DNA of 64,000 nucleotides. Source: Globisporangium splendens (lineage: Eukaryota; Oomycota; Peronosporomycetes; Pythiales; Pythiaceae). The first letter of the stretch is position 1, and every line of letters begins with the position of its first letter. A program made the position numbers and the translations under genes. The notes below the pieces were generated by a model. The model worked only from the letters and a program-made list of their open reading frames with translations. It ran no database searches and had not been told where the DNA came from. The stretch spans positions 137,907 to 201,906 of the forward strand of contig VFIW01000103.1 in the NCBI GenBank assembly GCA_006386115.1, written 5' to 3'. Of the stretch, positions 12,453 to 23,529 are shown piece by piece.

Positions 12453-14670
12453 GCTTCTCTTAAGTTCTTCTTCACTTCAGCAAACGCTGCCTGATGTTGC
12501 TCAGACCACTCCCACTCATTATCCTTTTTCAAGAGACTCGTGAGAGGTTGCACTAATGCTGCGTAATTGCGTGTGTATTTGTGCAGGTAGTTCGCCAAAC
12601 CCAGCCACTGGCGTAGTTGTTTGACATTCTGAGGAATAGGCCAATCGTCAATAGCCTTGACTTTCTCAGGATCAGCTCGAACGCCATTCTTGCCAACAAA
12701 GAACCGAGTGCAGGGATCTCAGGGGCGAAGAAGGTGCGTTTCTTCAAGTTAGCGTATAATTTGTTTTCACGCATAACCTGAAAAACTTGACGAAGATGTT
12801 CAAGATGAACATCAACATCCTTCTTCTTTCCCAAAGCCTTACTATGGACGAAGATATCGTCAAAGTAGCTCGGTGCAAACTCTCTCAATGGACGAAGTAC
12901 ATTCGTGACGATTCTGTTGAAAGTTGCTGGCGCGTTCTTCAGACCTTGTGGCATCACCATCCACTCCCACAGCATACCACTAGGGGTGCTTACTGCTGTA
13001 AATGGTGCATCGCTCTCACGCATACGAATCTGATAGAATCCATCTTTCAGATCGATCGCGCTAAAGACAGTGCTGCCAACCATTCCATCAAGGATCACAT
13101 CCTTACGTGGAACTGGGGTCTGAGCAGGTATGGTCGCATCATTCAATTTGTTGAATGCATGAACAATACGCCAACCACCTGTGGCCTTCTTAACACAGAA
13201 GGTGGGACTGCAGTGCGGAGACTTGCTCTCGCGCACATGGCCAGCCTTCTGTCGCTGCGCGAAGAACTCGTCGATCGCATCGACTTGTTCCTTCGGTAGC
13301 GGCCATTGCCTTGTGATACAGTACTTCGTTCCCGGAAGTACATCTATCTCGTGACGAATGCCTCTGTCTTGCGGCAATTCGTCAGGCACTTTGTCTGGGA
13401 ATATGTCCGCATATTCCTTGACAAGTCCATACACGGGGTTTGTCTTTAGAGCGTCCCACGACTGCTCGTCAAACCTTTCCTTCCGTGTCTTCTCATCTAA
13501 CACTTCCGCAGTGTTGATGACATCGTCGGCAGCTTCATCGACGATCGCACAAATTTGCGAAATTTCGCCTTTCGCCAGGCTACGCTTGAGCGTCTTCTTG
13601 CTCATCAACGGCAAGGAAATCAATTCTTGAGCCAGACTTGGAGGATTTTCAACTTGTACGTGACGCACTGTCTTGCTGTCACCTTCTTCATTGTAGACTA
13701 CGACGTTCACATATCCTCTTGAAGTAGCTTGTTTTTCTTTCTTCACTTCATCTTCTGATTCTCTTGTGTCTTGATCAGGGACGCTTGCAGATCTTCGTTC
13801 TTCTTCGTCGGTCTTCTTGTCTTCTTTAACCCTGCCAGAGCGGAACTCTTCATCGCTCTTGGCTACAGGAGTAGTCTTTTTCTGGCGCCTGACTACTCCA
13901 CCTCCAGTGGTCTTCACGGGCTTGTCATTTGAGTGTGAGGGGCCATCGCACGCCTGACTCTCATTAGACACATCTTCCACAGAGGTATATGCCCAAATTA
14001 CCTCTCTTGCTGCCAGGCAGCCGAGGTCTTCGTCGACTTGCTTGTCGACGCTGATCTTCTTCTTCTTCCAGTCAATGCTCGGTTGGTACCTTCTCAACCA
14101 GGGCATTCCCAGAATCAGATCAAACTTGCCATCGAGGTCGAGTGCTATAAACTCGTCTTCACCTCGGAAATCATCACATTCGATTGCCATACGCAACACG
14201 CGCTTAGGCATCATCACTTTTGATCCATTCGCCAAGCGAACGATCATTTCCTTGTTTGAGTTAGGCAGGTCCAAACCTTGCCTTCTCACCACTTGTGTGC
14301 GGACAAAACTGTCCGACGCACCAGTGTCTACAAGAGCCCGTAGAGGTTCTGAATAACCATCTACCTTAACCTTGTGGACTATCAAGGCTGGCTCTTGCTC
14401 GACACGCTCACATCTGTTCGCGGAAACTTCATGTGCATTGCGCACATCGGGGCAAGAGTTCTGCGCTTCCACGACATTCACAGAACTCTTTGTTCGCCCA
14501 GCAGGGAGCCCCGCTCCTACTGGTCGTTCCCGTTTTTTGGCTGTTGGGAACGCTCGAATCGTCGGCCTCTGCCTGGTCGATTCGATTGCGAACCGTGTGT
14601 CGCTTGCTGGCTTGGCAAGGACACCTTGCAATTTCTCGCGATGTGACCGGGCTTGCCGCAACGGAAACAC
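12453..14670 (-). pseudogene. A1 pol: protease, reverse transcriptase, partial RNase H
   Basis: In order: an aspartic protease with LVDTGAS and the downstream ILGMPWL strand; an acidic linker (about residues 230-330); then a Ty3-type reverse transcriptase with FSAIDLKDGFYQI, MPQGLKNAPATFNR and the active-site box SYFDDIF (YFDD rather than the commoner YVDD/YLDD). The frame is shifted by a 1-bp deletion after APEIP and resumes in the RNase H connection region (LHKYTRNYAALVQPL). It is cut at 12453 by an inserted LTR. Pol is in the -1 frame relative to gag, and the slippery heptamer lies at 14538-14532. The protein is clearly related to the A2 and A3 pol genes. Confidence 0.9.
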
Positions 14671-15560
14671 TTCCCGTCATTGCGTGGCTGTCTGTTAGCG
14701 GTCGCATCGGCATACGAGATGTCCATCGGCTCTGGACCGTCGTATGTGACTGCGTGTTGTCGAACAGGACGAGGGCCGAAACCGTTGAACTTGGCTTGCT
14801 TGATGCTGAATTCTTCATGCATCGCTCGCTCGATCGCTTCATCCAGCGTCTTCGGATACTCGCGGAACAGCTGGTTCCGAATCGGACCGTCATTGAGCCC
14901 TGCCATGAATGTCGCAACTTGCGTTGAGACATCAATCGACTCATTCACGATACTTGACACAAGGTATCATGCTCGTTGAGCGTACGAGTGTAGATCGTAT
15001 CTACCCTGACGAAGCTTTAAGAACTCAGCACGAGCTCGAAATTCGCTCTGCGGAGGCTCAAAAGCTCTCTTCAGTTCTCGCTTGAAGTCGTCCAGGTCGT
15101 AGAAGCAATGTGGCTCCGCCAATCGCTTCCCATATGCCCGACTCTTCGCTCGACCCGCAAGGTTTGACATCGCAAACAACACTTGCTGCATTGGGTCCCG
15201 TAGTTGTCTTGCAGTGATCGCTGCATCCAACTCAACGAACCATCTCGCTAGAGGTTCGTTCTCTCCGCCACGGTACGGAGATACATCGAGCTTCAGAGGT
15301 GCCACTCTCATCGTCGTGACAGGAGTTGCGGGCTGTCGATGAGTGTTCATGATCTCGTGATGCATGAAGCTCGTAGCCGCATTCCTCTGCTCATCCAGTG
15401 ACGCTGATCTCAGCAAGCTGATTACAGCTGCCTCACCGATGACTGCTCGCATACGCTCGAGGGTTGCCCACTCGTGGCTAGACAAATGAGGGAAATGCTC
15501 ATTCGTCAGCTCCACGGTCTCTCCAGGCATCGTACCCATCGGCGTCTCCATCCCTTCCAT
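14517..15560 (-). pseudogene. A1 gag (nucleocapsid), one nonsense codon
   Basis: Gag polyprotein of family A, about 347 aa when compared with A2. It has a capsid-like helical region and a single CCHC zinc knuckle CFRCGKPGHIARNC near the C-terminus, typical of nucleic-acid-binding Gag. Reading is interrupted after HSYAQRA by TGA (14967-14969); A2 has CGA there, so a C-to-T change at a CpG is the likely cause. The remainder continues in frame to the TAG at 14517. Confidence 0.9.
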
Positions 15561-15696
15561 TGTTTCTCACAATCGGACAGGGGGTCTTGGAATGTCCGCG
15601 CACGCTACACAAGCGGCCTGTGCAGACTCTCGACTTGGTCGATCTGCGCACGCTTTCTCGGCGGCCTACACAAAGTCTTGACTTGGTCGTTGGAAG

Positions 15697-15714
15697 GACT
15701 ACGAAGTGCTACCA
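15697..15714 (-). other. A1 primer-binding site
   Basis: Two bases inside the 5' LTR end the minus strand reads TGGTAGCACTTCG, the start expected for pairing with the CCA 3' end of a tRNA (tRNA end ...GTGCTACCA). The same first nine bases occur at the corresponding place in A3 (22344) and in the unrelated family B (30366). Confidence 0.75.
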
Positions 15715-15716
15715 GG

Positions 15717-16351
15717 TGTAAGAGGCTATCCGAGACAGCCTCAAACACAGCACGCACGCTTGCGCTTGAGAGGAAGACTTGAGAGGAACTTGGCAAAAAT
15801 GCAACTGAATTGAAATGTAGTTGTGGTTCCTGACGCTACAAGTAAAACACCACTGGGACTCTCAGAGGTTTTAAACGTAAAACTTAAACATGCAGAAATG
15901 AATCTGATATATAAAACCTTGGGTACACTGAGGTTGAACCTACGGGATCTTCTAGAAGCTTGAACTTCAAGTCTTGTATAAAATCCCTGCGGGGTGATTG
16001 GCTTGCGCCACTCACTTCAGGTGGCAGAGACACGTCCGTCTCATCACCGGTGTTGTTTCCCCAAGTAGGAACCATCACTCACATGTCTCGAGTACTGTTG
16101 TGCGTAATCACGCCGAATCTCAATGATTGCGAGCGACCAACGCTCAACTCAGACACAGATTGCTCTGACGTCAGACGATAACGTCACCTGTGCATGTGAG
16201 GATCACTTTTATGTGCTTCACCCAATATTTTCGCACCCACAATGCACTTCCACATGGTGGTATGTGACACACAAAGAGCCACCTTGCATGTAATGGCAGC
16301 CTTAGCCCATTACAGCCACCTTGCGTGTAATGGCAGCCTTAACCCATTACA
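15717..16351 (-). mobile_element. A1 5' LTR, with duplicated terminus
   Basis: About 635 bp, minus orientation, bounded by TG...CA. It is more diverged from the 650-bp consensus than the other copies. Its outer (U3) end carries two tandem 37-bp units (16278-16314 and 16315-16351), each ending CCATTACA, the LTR terminus. Its outer end abuts the leader of copy A2 directly at 16351/16352. Confidence 0.85.
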
Positions 16352-16378
16352 AAGACCCCTGTTCGATTGTGAGAAACA

Positions 16379-17422
16379 ATGGAAGGGATGGAGACGCCGA
16401 TGGGTACGATGCCTGCAGAGACCGTGGAGCTGACGAATGAGCATTTCCCTCATTTGTCTAGCCACGAGTGGGCAGCCCTCGAGCGTATGCGAGCAGTCAT
16501 CGGTGAGGCAGCTGTAATCAGCTTGCTGAGATCAGCGTCACCGGATGAGCAGAGGAACGCGGCTACGAGCTTCATGCATCACGAGATCATGAACACTCAT
16601 CGACAGCCTGCAACTCCTGTCACGACGATGAGAGCGGCGCCTCTGAAGCTCGATGTATCTCCGCACCGTGGCGGAGAAAACGAACCTCTAGCGAGATGGT
16701 TCGTTGAGTTGGATGCAGCTACCACTGCAAGACAACTACGGGACCCAATGCAGCAAGTGTTGTTTGCGATGTCAAACCTTGCGGGTCGAGCCAAGAGTTG
16801 GGCGTATGGGAAGCGATTGGCGGAGCCACATTGCTTCTACGACCTGGACGACTTCAAGCGAGAGCTGAAGAAGGCTTTTGAGCCTCCGCAGAGCGAATTT
16901 TGGGCTCGCGCTGAGTTCTTAAAGCTTCGTCAGGGTAAATACGACCTACACTCGTACGCTCAACGAGCACGATACCTCGTGTCAAGTATCGTGAATGAGC
17001 CGATTGATGCCTCAACGCAAGTTGTGACATTCATGGCAGGGCTCAATGATGGTCCAATTCGGAACCAGCTGTTCCGCGAGTACCCCAAGACGCTGGATGA
17101 AGCCATCGAGCGAGCGATGCAAGAAGAATTCAGCATCAAGCAAGCCAAGTTCAACGGTTTCGGCCCTCGCCCTGTCCGACAACACGCAGTCACACACGAC
17201 GGTCCAGAACCGATGGACATCTCGTATGCCGATGCGACCGCTAACAGACAGCCATGCAATGACGGGAAGTGTTTCCGTTGTGGCAAGCCCGGTCACATCG
17301 CAAGAAATTGCAAGGTGTCCTTGCCAAGCCAGCAAGCGACACACGGTTCGCGATCGAATCGACCAGGCAGAGGCCGGCGATTCGAGCGTTCCCAACAGCC
17401 AAAAAACGGGAACGACCAGTAG
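16379..17422 (+). CDS. A2 gag, intact frame
   Basis: 347-aa Gag polyprotein and the only uninterrupted family-A gag in the window. The N-terminal and central part is the capsid-type domain (about residues 20-230, with QVLFAMSNLAGRAKSWAYG and the usual helical, charge-rich character). A basic region follows, then one CCHC knuckle CFRCGKPGHIARNC at about residues 299-312. The last codons are CCA AAA AAC ... TAG, containing a -1 slippery heptamer in register, with a hairpin that buries the stop codon. It overlaps pol by 154 nt. In the intact element Gag would package the RNA and assemble the particle. Confidence 0.9.
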   Translation: MEGMETPMGTMPAETVELTNEHFPHLSSHEWAALERMRAVIGEAAVISLLRSASPDEQRNAATSFMHHEIMNTHRQPATPVTTMRAAPLKLDVSPHRGGENEPLARWFVELDAATTARQLRDPMQQVLFAMSNLAGRAKSWAYGKRLAEPHCFYDLDDFKRELKKAFEPPQSEFWARAEFLKLRQGKYDLHSYAQRARYLVSSIVNEPIDASTQVVTFMAGLNDGPIRNQLFREYPKTLDEAIERAMQEEFSIKQAKFNGFGPRPVRQHAVTHDGPEPMDISYADATANRQPCNDGKCFRCGKPGHIARNCKVSLPSQQATHGSRSNRPGRGRRFERSQQPKNGNDQ

Positions 17423-17441
17423 GAGCGGGGCTCCCTACTGG
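17401..17441 (+). promoter_or_regulatory. Programmed -1 frameshift signal (gag to pol), A2
   Basis: A canonical slippery heptamer A AAA AAC (17401-17407) sits in the gag frame. After an 8-nt spacer there is a hairpin: CCAGTAGG-AGC, loop GGG, GCT-(bulged C)-CCTACTGG (17416-17441). The gag TAG lies in the 5' arm. Slipping back one base enters the pol frame (KKRERPVGAG). The same arrangement exists in A1 and A3. Confidence 0.8.
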
Positions 17442-20400
17442 GCGAACAAAGAGTTCTGTGAATGTCGTGGAAGCGCAGAACTCTTGCCCCGATGTGTGCA
17501 ATGCACATGAAGTTTCCGCGAACAGATGTGAGCGTGTCGAGCAAGAGCCAGCCTTGATAGTCCACAAGGTTAAGGTAGATGGTTATTCAGAACCTCTACG
17601 GGCTCTTGTAGACACTGGTGCGTCGAACAATTTTGTCCGCACACAAGTGGTGAGAAGGCAAGGTTTGGACCTGCCTATCTCGAACAAGGAAATGATCGTT
17701 CGCTTAGCGAATGGATCGAAAGTGACGATGCCTAAGCGCGTGTTGCGTATGGCAATCGAATGTGATGATTTCCGAGGCGAAGATGAGTTCATTCTACTCG
17801 ACCTCGATGACAAGTTTGATCTGATTCTGGGAATGCCCTGGTTGAGAAGGTACCAACCGAGCATTGACTGGAAGAAGAAGAAGATCAGCGTCGACAAGCA
17901 AGTCGACGAAGACCTCGGCTGCCTGGCAGCAAGAGAGGTAATTTGGGCATATACCTCTGTGGAAGATGTGTCTAATGAGAGTCAGGCGTGCGATGGCCCC
18001 TCACACTCAAATGACAAGCCCGTGAAGACCACTGGAGGTGGAGTAGTCAGGCGCCAGAAAAAGACTACTCCTGTAGCCAAGAGCGATGAAGAGTTCCGCT
18101 CTGGCAGAAGGAAAGAAGACAAGAAGACCGACGAAGAAGAACGAAGATCTGCAAGCGTCCCTGATCAAGACACAAGAGAAGCAGAAGATGAAGTGAAGAG
18201 ACAAGAACAAGCCACTTCAAGCGAATATGTGAACGTCGCAGTCTACAATGAAGAAGGTGACAGCCAGATAGTGCGTCACGTACAAGTTGAAAATCCTCCA
18301 AGTCTGGCTCAAGAATTGATTTCCTTGCCGTTGATGAGCAAGAAGACGCTTAAGCGTAGCCTGGCGAAAGGCGAAATTTCGCAAATTTGTGCGATCGTCG
18401 ATGAAGTTGCCGACGATGTCATCAACACTGCGGAAGTGTTAGATGAGAAGACACGGAAGGAGAGGTTTGATGAGCAGTCGTGGGACGCTCTAAAGACAAA
18501 CCCCGTGTATGGACTTGTCAAGGAATATGCGGACATATTCCCAAAGTGCCTGACGAATTGCCGCAAGACAGAGGCATTCGTCACGAGATAGATGTACTTC
18601 CTGGAACGAAGTACTGTATCACAAGGCAATGGCCGCTACCGAAGGAACAAGTCGATGCAATCGATGAGTTCTTCGCGCAGCGACAGAAGGCTGGCCATGT
18701 GCGCGAGAGCAAGTCTCCGCACTGTAGTCCCACCTTCTGTGTAAAGAAGCCACAGGTGGTTGGCGTATTGTTCATGCATTCAACAAATTGAATGATGCGA
18801 CCATACCTGCTCAGACCCCAGTTCCACGTAAGGATATGATCCTTGATGGAATGGTTGGCAGCACTGTCTTTAGCGCGATCGATCTGAAGGATGGATTCTA
18901 TCAGATTCGTATGCGTGAGAGCGATGCACCATTTACAGCAGTAAGCACCCCTAGTGGTATGCTGTGGGAGTGGATGGTGATGCCACAAGGTCTGAAGAAC
19001 GCGCCAGCAACTTTCAACAGAATCGTCACGAATGTACTTCGTCCATTGAGAGAGTTTGCACCGAGCTACTTTGACGATATCTTCGTCCATAGTAAGGCTT
19101 TGGGAAAGAAGAAGGATGTTGGTGTTCATCTTGAACATCTCCGTCAAGTTTTTCAGGTTATGCGTGAAAACAAATTATACGCTAACTTGAAGAAATGCAT
19201 CTTCTTCGCCCCTGAGATCCCTGTACTCGGTTGCTTTGTTGGCAAGAATGGCGTTCGAGCTGATGCTGAGAAAGTCAAGGCTATTGACGATTGGCCTATT
19301 CCTCAGAATGTCAAACAACTACGCCAGTGGCTGGGTTTGGCGAACTACCTGCACAAATACACACGCAATTACGCAGCATTAGTGCAACCTCTCACGAGTC
19401 TCTTGAAAAAGGATAATGAGTGGGAGTGGTCTGAGCAACATCAGGCAGCGTTTGCTGAAGTGAAGAAGAACTTAAGAGAAGCTGTAAGAGGGCGCTGTTC
19501 CAAACAGTCCCTCAAACACGGCACACACGCTTGTGCCAGAGGAAGCGACCTCCCGACTTGGAGGGAGGAAGGACGACTTGAGTACTTGGAGGAAAATTTG
19601 CAACTGAATTAAAATGGTTATGGTTCCTGTCGCTACTTACAAATGAACCCCAAGAGCTCCTAGAGGTTTTATAACTAAAACCTAAACATACACAATAAAA
19701 CCTATGAATCTGATATATAAAACCTAGGGTACACTGAGGTTGAACCTACGGGATCTTCGAGAAGCTTGAACTTCAAGTCTTGTATAAAATCCCTGCAAAG
19801 TGATTGGCTCGCACCACTCACTTCAGGCGGCAGAGACACGTCGGTCTCGTCGCCAGTCCAGTTTCCCAAGTAGGAACCATCACTCAGTACTTGATCAGTA
19901 CATGGATGTTATCACTCTGTACTGATTAGTACATGAGAACAACATTCTGCACTGATCAGCACAGAGAACACTCGTGACGTCATTCGAATGACGTCACACG
20001 TGCATGTTGGGACTGTATTACTGTAATCCCTTTGTTATTTGTGTCTCCACAATGCACGCTGAAGGTGGGTGTGACACACTAGATCTGTGGACAGATCCAC
20101 CTTCATGTAATGGCTGATTATAGCCCATTACAGAAGCTCCTGTCCTAGCTCTCGCAGATCATGAGAAGCCGTTCCATGTAGTCTGCGATGCGAGCGACTA
20201 TGCCATCGGGTGTGCACTGATGCAACACGATGATGAGGGCAAAGAAAGAGTTGTGTCGTATCAATCACGACAACTCAGGTCCGCAGAAAGGAACTATCCG
20301 GTTCATGGCAAAGAACTTTTGGCCATGAAGTATGCATTGGCAAAGTTCCGAGTCTATTTGCTTGGTGAGGAGCAGTTCGCTATCTACACTGATCACGCAT

Positions 20401-21691
20401 CACTGCGGACAGCTGTAAAGACTCCTCGTTTGTCGCAAAGAATGGCAAGACGGTTTTCCTTCTTTGCTGAGTATAAATTTGTTGTACACTGCAAGCCCGG
20501 CAAGTCCAACATACTTGCTGACGCTTTGTCAAGACGTCCGGACTATGATCCGAAGAACAAGAGTGACGACACGAACGGAGCGTGCCGACTCTGTGAAGAC
20601 GTTAACGCGATTGCTGCGGGAGTGACAAGCACAATCCAAGAAGAAATCACTGAGGGCTACAAGCAAGACGAAGCATGTCAAGAACTGATCAAGTATTTCA
20701 AGAATCCCTCAGATAAGGCACTCCAAAACCTCCCATCAAGAGCAAGATCGCGTGTTCACCGTTACAGCATGCACAATGAGCTGTTGTATTATGCGGTTGA
20801 CGAAGGGGATCCAGCGAGGATCGTTGTCCCCAACGACGAAGGTCTGCGTCATCGACTCTTGTACGAGTATCATGACGGTCCTTCGAGTGGCCATCTCGGA
20901 CGTGAGAAAACGTTTCTCAACTTGTCTCGAGATTACTACTGGCCTCACATGTACAAGTGGGTTCGCAAGTATGTGCGTACTTGCGAAGTGTGCCAAAGAG
21001 TTAAGCCATCTGGCTCTACTCAGGCTCCACTTCGTTCATTACCTGTCCCTCAAGACAGTTGGAAGTCTGTGAGTATGGGTTTCATATTCGGACTTCCAAG
21101 GGACAGACATGGCAGGAATGGTATCCTGGTGTTTGTGGACCGATTCAGTAAGATGGTGCATCTTACCCCGGTCTCGGACAAGATCTCGGCAGAGATGACT
21201 GCGAAAGTCTTTGTAGACGTGGTGTTTCGCCTACATGGTCTGCCCTCAGAGATCGTATCAGACCGTGACACTCGGTTTACATCCAGATTCTGGCGTACTC
21301 TGCTTGGCATTTTGGATACGAAACTATCCATGTCAACAGCAGCACACCCAGAGACAGATGGTCAAACTGAACGAGTGAATCGTGTTCTGGAGGACGTGTT
21401 GCGCAGTTATGCGACGTCTTTCGGAGAGTGGAGCGAGTTTCTCCCTCTCGCTGAGTTTGCGTTGAACAACTCCACGCATGTCTCGACAGGTCATACCCCG
21501 TTCTATGTGAACTACGGACTCCATCCGAGAGTGCCAGCGTCACTAGTAGGAGAGGTTACTACCTTAAGTGGGGGAGGGACTATGGCTAAGGAGCCACAGT
21601 CAGACCTGAATGCTGTCACAGAGTTAAAAGCGAATTTTGACTCGATGAAACCTCTAGACGGCATGACAAGTCGTGAGGAATATCAAGTCAA
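17408..21691 (+). pseudogene. A2 pol: protease, RT, RNase H, integrase (split)
   Basis: In order: protease with LVDTGAS (about 17605); reverse transcriptase with SAIDLKDGFYQI and SYFDDIF; RNase H starting around 20150 with VVCDASDYAIGCAL and the TDHASL box; the integrase zinc module (HLG...YVRTCEVCQRV); and the DDE core with VFVDRFSKM, VSDRDTRFTS and the glutamate of TERVNRVLEDVL. Damage: a 4-bp deletion at about 18541 relative to A1 (frame lost after YADIFP), a 1-bp deletion at about 18750 (CVKK/PQVVG), the LTR insertion at 19483, and truncation by A3 at 21691. Its last open frame runs on by chance into the A3 LTR. Confidence 0.9.
19478..20137 (-). mobile_element. Solo LTR (650 bp) with target duplication GAAGC
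   Basis: A complete family-A LTR (19483-20132) in antisense orientation, bounded by TGTAAGAGG...CCATTACA (minus-strand TG...CA). It is flanked by perfect 5-bp repeats GAAGC at 19478-19482 and 20133-20137. It splits the A2 RNase H region; removing the LTR plus one repeat restores the A3-like reading KKNLREA/PVLAL. It probably arose by LTR-LTR recombination of a full insertion. Confidence 0.95.
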
Positions 21692-22341
21692 TGTAATGGG
21701 CTATAATCAGCCATTACATGAAGGTGGATCTGTCCACAGATCTAGTGTGTCACACACCACCTTCAGCGTGCATTGTGGAGACACAAATAACAAAGGGATT
21801 ACAGTAATACAGTCCCCACATGCACGTGTGACCTCATTCGATGACGTCACGAGTGTTCTCTGTGCTGATCAGTGCAGAATGTTGTTCTCATGTACTAATC
21901 AGTACAGAGTGATAACATCCATGTACTGATCAAGTACTGAGTGATGGTTCCTACTTGGGAAACTGGACTGGCGACGAGACCGACGTGTCTCTGCCACCTG
22001 GAGTGAGTGGCGCGAGCCAGTCACTTTGCAGGGATTTTAAATAAGACTTGAAGTTCAAGCTTCTCGAAGATCCCGTAGGTTCAACCTCAGTGTACCCAAG
22101 GTTTTATATATCAGATTCATAGGTTTTATTGTGCATGTTTAGGTTTTAGTTATAAAACCTCTAGGAGCCCTTGGGGTTCATTTGTAAGTAGCGACAGGAA
22201 CCATAACCATTTTTAATTCAGTTGCAAATTTTCCTTCAAGCCCTCAAGTCTTCTTCCTCTCTCCAAGTCGGGAGATCGCTTCCTCTGGCACAAGCGTGTG
22301 TGCCGTGTTTGAGGGACTGTTTGGAACAGCGCCCTCTTACA
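21692..22341 (+). mobile_element. A3 5' LTR
   Basis: 650 bp, TGTAATGGGC...CCTCTTACA. It starts with TGTAATGG and, 11 bases on, its reverse complement CCATTACA. The U3 part carries cAMP-response-type TGACGTCA boxes (the first degraded here) and three GTACTxATCAxGTAC-like dyads. A TTTTATATAT stretch follows about 350 bp in. Confidence 0.95.
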
Positions 22342-22461
22342 CCTGGTAGCACTTCGAGCGGTCCTTCCAACGACCCAGTGAAGTGAAGAGGTTTGACGAC
22401 GCGGCTTTGAAGCACGTCGATCATTCCTGTCCAAGACCCTGCGAGCATCCTTGTTTGGAAC

Positions 22462-23511
22462 ATGGATGCTACAGGAACCCCACTCGGTCCAGCAGTACCG
22501 GAAACTGTCGAGTTGACTATTGAGGGTTTCCATCATCTGTCTTCTCATGAGTGGATGGCGCTTGAGCGCATGCGAGATGTCATCGGAGAGGCTGCTGTGG
22601 TCAGTCTGCTTCGATCGGCGTCTCCGGAGGACCAGAAGAGTGCGGTGGTCAGCTTTATGCACCACGAGATCATGTCCTCCCGGAAGCAGGTCGCAACCCC
22701 TGTTTCCTCAATCAGGACGGTGCCACTGAAGCTTGACGCGTCTCCGCATCGTGGCGGAGAGAACGAACCTCTCTCACGATGGTTCGTCGAGTTGGATGCA
22801 GCGATCACTGCAAGACAACTGCGAGACCCTTCGCAGCAAGTGTTGTTCGCGATGTCCAACCTTGCGGGTCGTGCGAAGAGCTGGGCGTATGGCAAGCGTT
22901 TAGTCGATCTAAACTGCTTCCCCAGCTACGACCACTTCAAGACCGAACTCAAGAAGGCGTTTGAATCTCCACAGAGTGAGTTCCGTGCGCGCGCCGAGTT
23001 CCTCAAGCTTCGTCAAGGCCGTTTCGACCTTCACTCGTATGCACAACGTGCTCGCTACTTGGTGTCGAGTATCGTTGACGAGCCGATTGACGTTCCGACC
23101 CAGGTCGTGACGTTCATGACGGGTCTGAACGATGGTCCGATTTGGAACTAACTGTTCCGCGAGTACCCCAAGACGCTGGACGAAGCTATCGAACGTGCGA
23201 TGCAAGAAGAGTTCAGCATGAAGCAAGCGAAGTTCCATGGGTTCGCGTCAAGACCAATGCGGCAATCGAATGCCGTGCATGATGGTCCCGAGCCCATGGA
23301 CATCTCGTACATTTCCACGCCTGGAAATGAGCGTCCTCGCAACGATGGGAAGTGTTTCCGTTGCGGGAAGCCGGGTCCCATTGCTCGGAACTGCAAGGTG
23401 TCTTTGCCGGGTCGGCAAACGACACAGGGTGCTCATTCGAACAACCACGATCGTTCTTACGGTCGTCGGTTCGAGCGGTCGCCTGGGCCAAAAAACGGGA
23501 ATGGACAGTAG
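22462..23511 (+). pseudogene. A3 gag, one nonsense codon
   Basis: About 349 codons, aligned to A2 gag throughout (start MDATGTPLGPAVPETVELT). A TAA at 23149-23151 replaces the glutamine codon that A2 has after PIRN. The frame then continues to the zinc knuckle CFRCGKPGPIARNC, in which the usual histidine-preceding glycine-histidine pair is altered (GPIA instead of GHIA), so one zinc ligand is lost. It ends CCA AAA AAC ... TAG at the frameshift site. Confidence 0.9.
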
Positions 23512-23529
23512 GGGCGGGGCCTCCTACTG
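23490..23529 (+). promoter_or_regulatory. Programmed -1 frameshift signal, A3
   Basis: Heptamer A AAA AAC at 23490-23496. The hairpin CAGTAGG-GGC, loop GGG, GCC-(bulged T)-CCTACTG occupies 23506-23529. Compared with A2, the inner stem pair A-T has become G-C on both sides (AGC/GCT to GGC/GCC), and the position of the bulge is kept. Confidence 0.75.

Larger units (their letters stand above)
11841..16351 (-). mobile_element. Family-A Ty3/Gypsy retrotransposon copy A1 (defective)
   Basis: Minus-strand element. It has a 5' LTR (15717-16351), a primer-binding site beginning TGGTAGCACTTCG (15697-15714), a leader, gag (start 15560), and pol through reverse transcriptase into RNase H, where a nested LTR (11841-12452) and then the N cut it off. 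Integrase and the 3' LTR are absent. From the leader onward it is an inverted near-copy of A2 (16352-about 20094), including the nested LTR. Damage seen: a TGA in gag at 14967-14969 where A2 reads CGA, and a 1-bp loss near 12705 in the reverse transcriptase that shifts frame after APEIP. Not autonomous. Confidence 0.9.
16352..21691 (+). mobile_element. Family-A retrotransposon copy A2 (defective)
   Basis: Plus-strand element without its own 5' LTR or primer-binding site. It starts 27 bp upstream of gag, joined directly to the outer end of the A1 LTR. It contains gag, protease, reverse transcriptase and RNase H (split by a complete solo LTR at 19483-20132) and integrase. It ends where the 5' LTR of A3 begins at 21692. 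Integrase C-terminus, chromodomain and 3' LTR are missing. It is dead: at least two small deletions in pol plus two insertions. Confidence 0.9.

Noticed and set aside
21692..21929. Continuation of the A2 integrase frame into the A3 LTR
   Set aside because: Fortuitous read-through after insertion; the LTR part is not integrase sequence.
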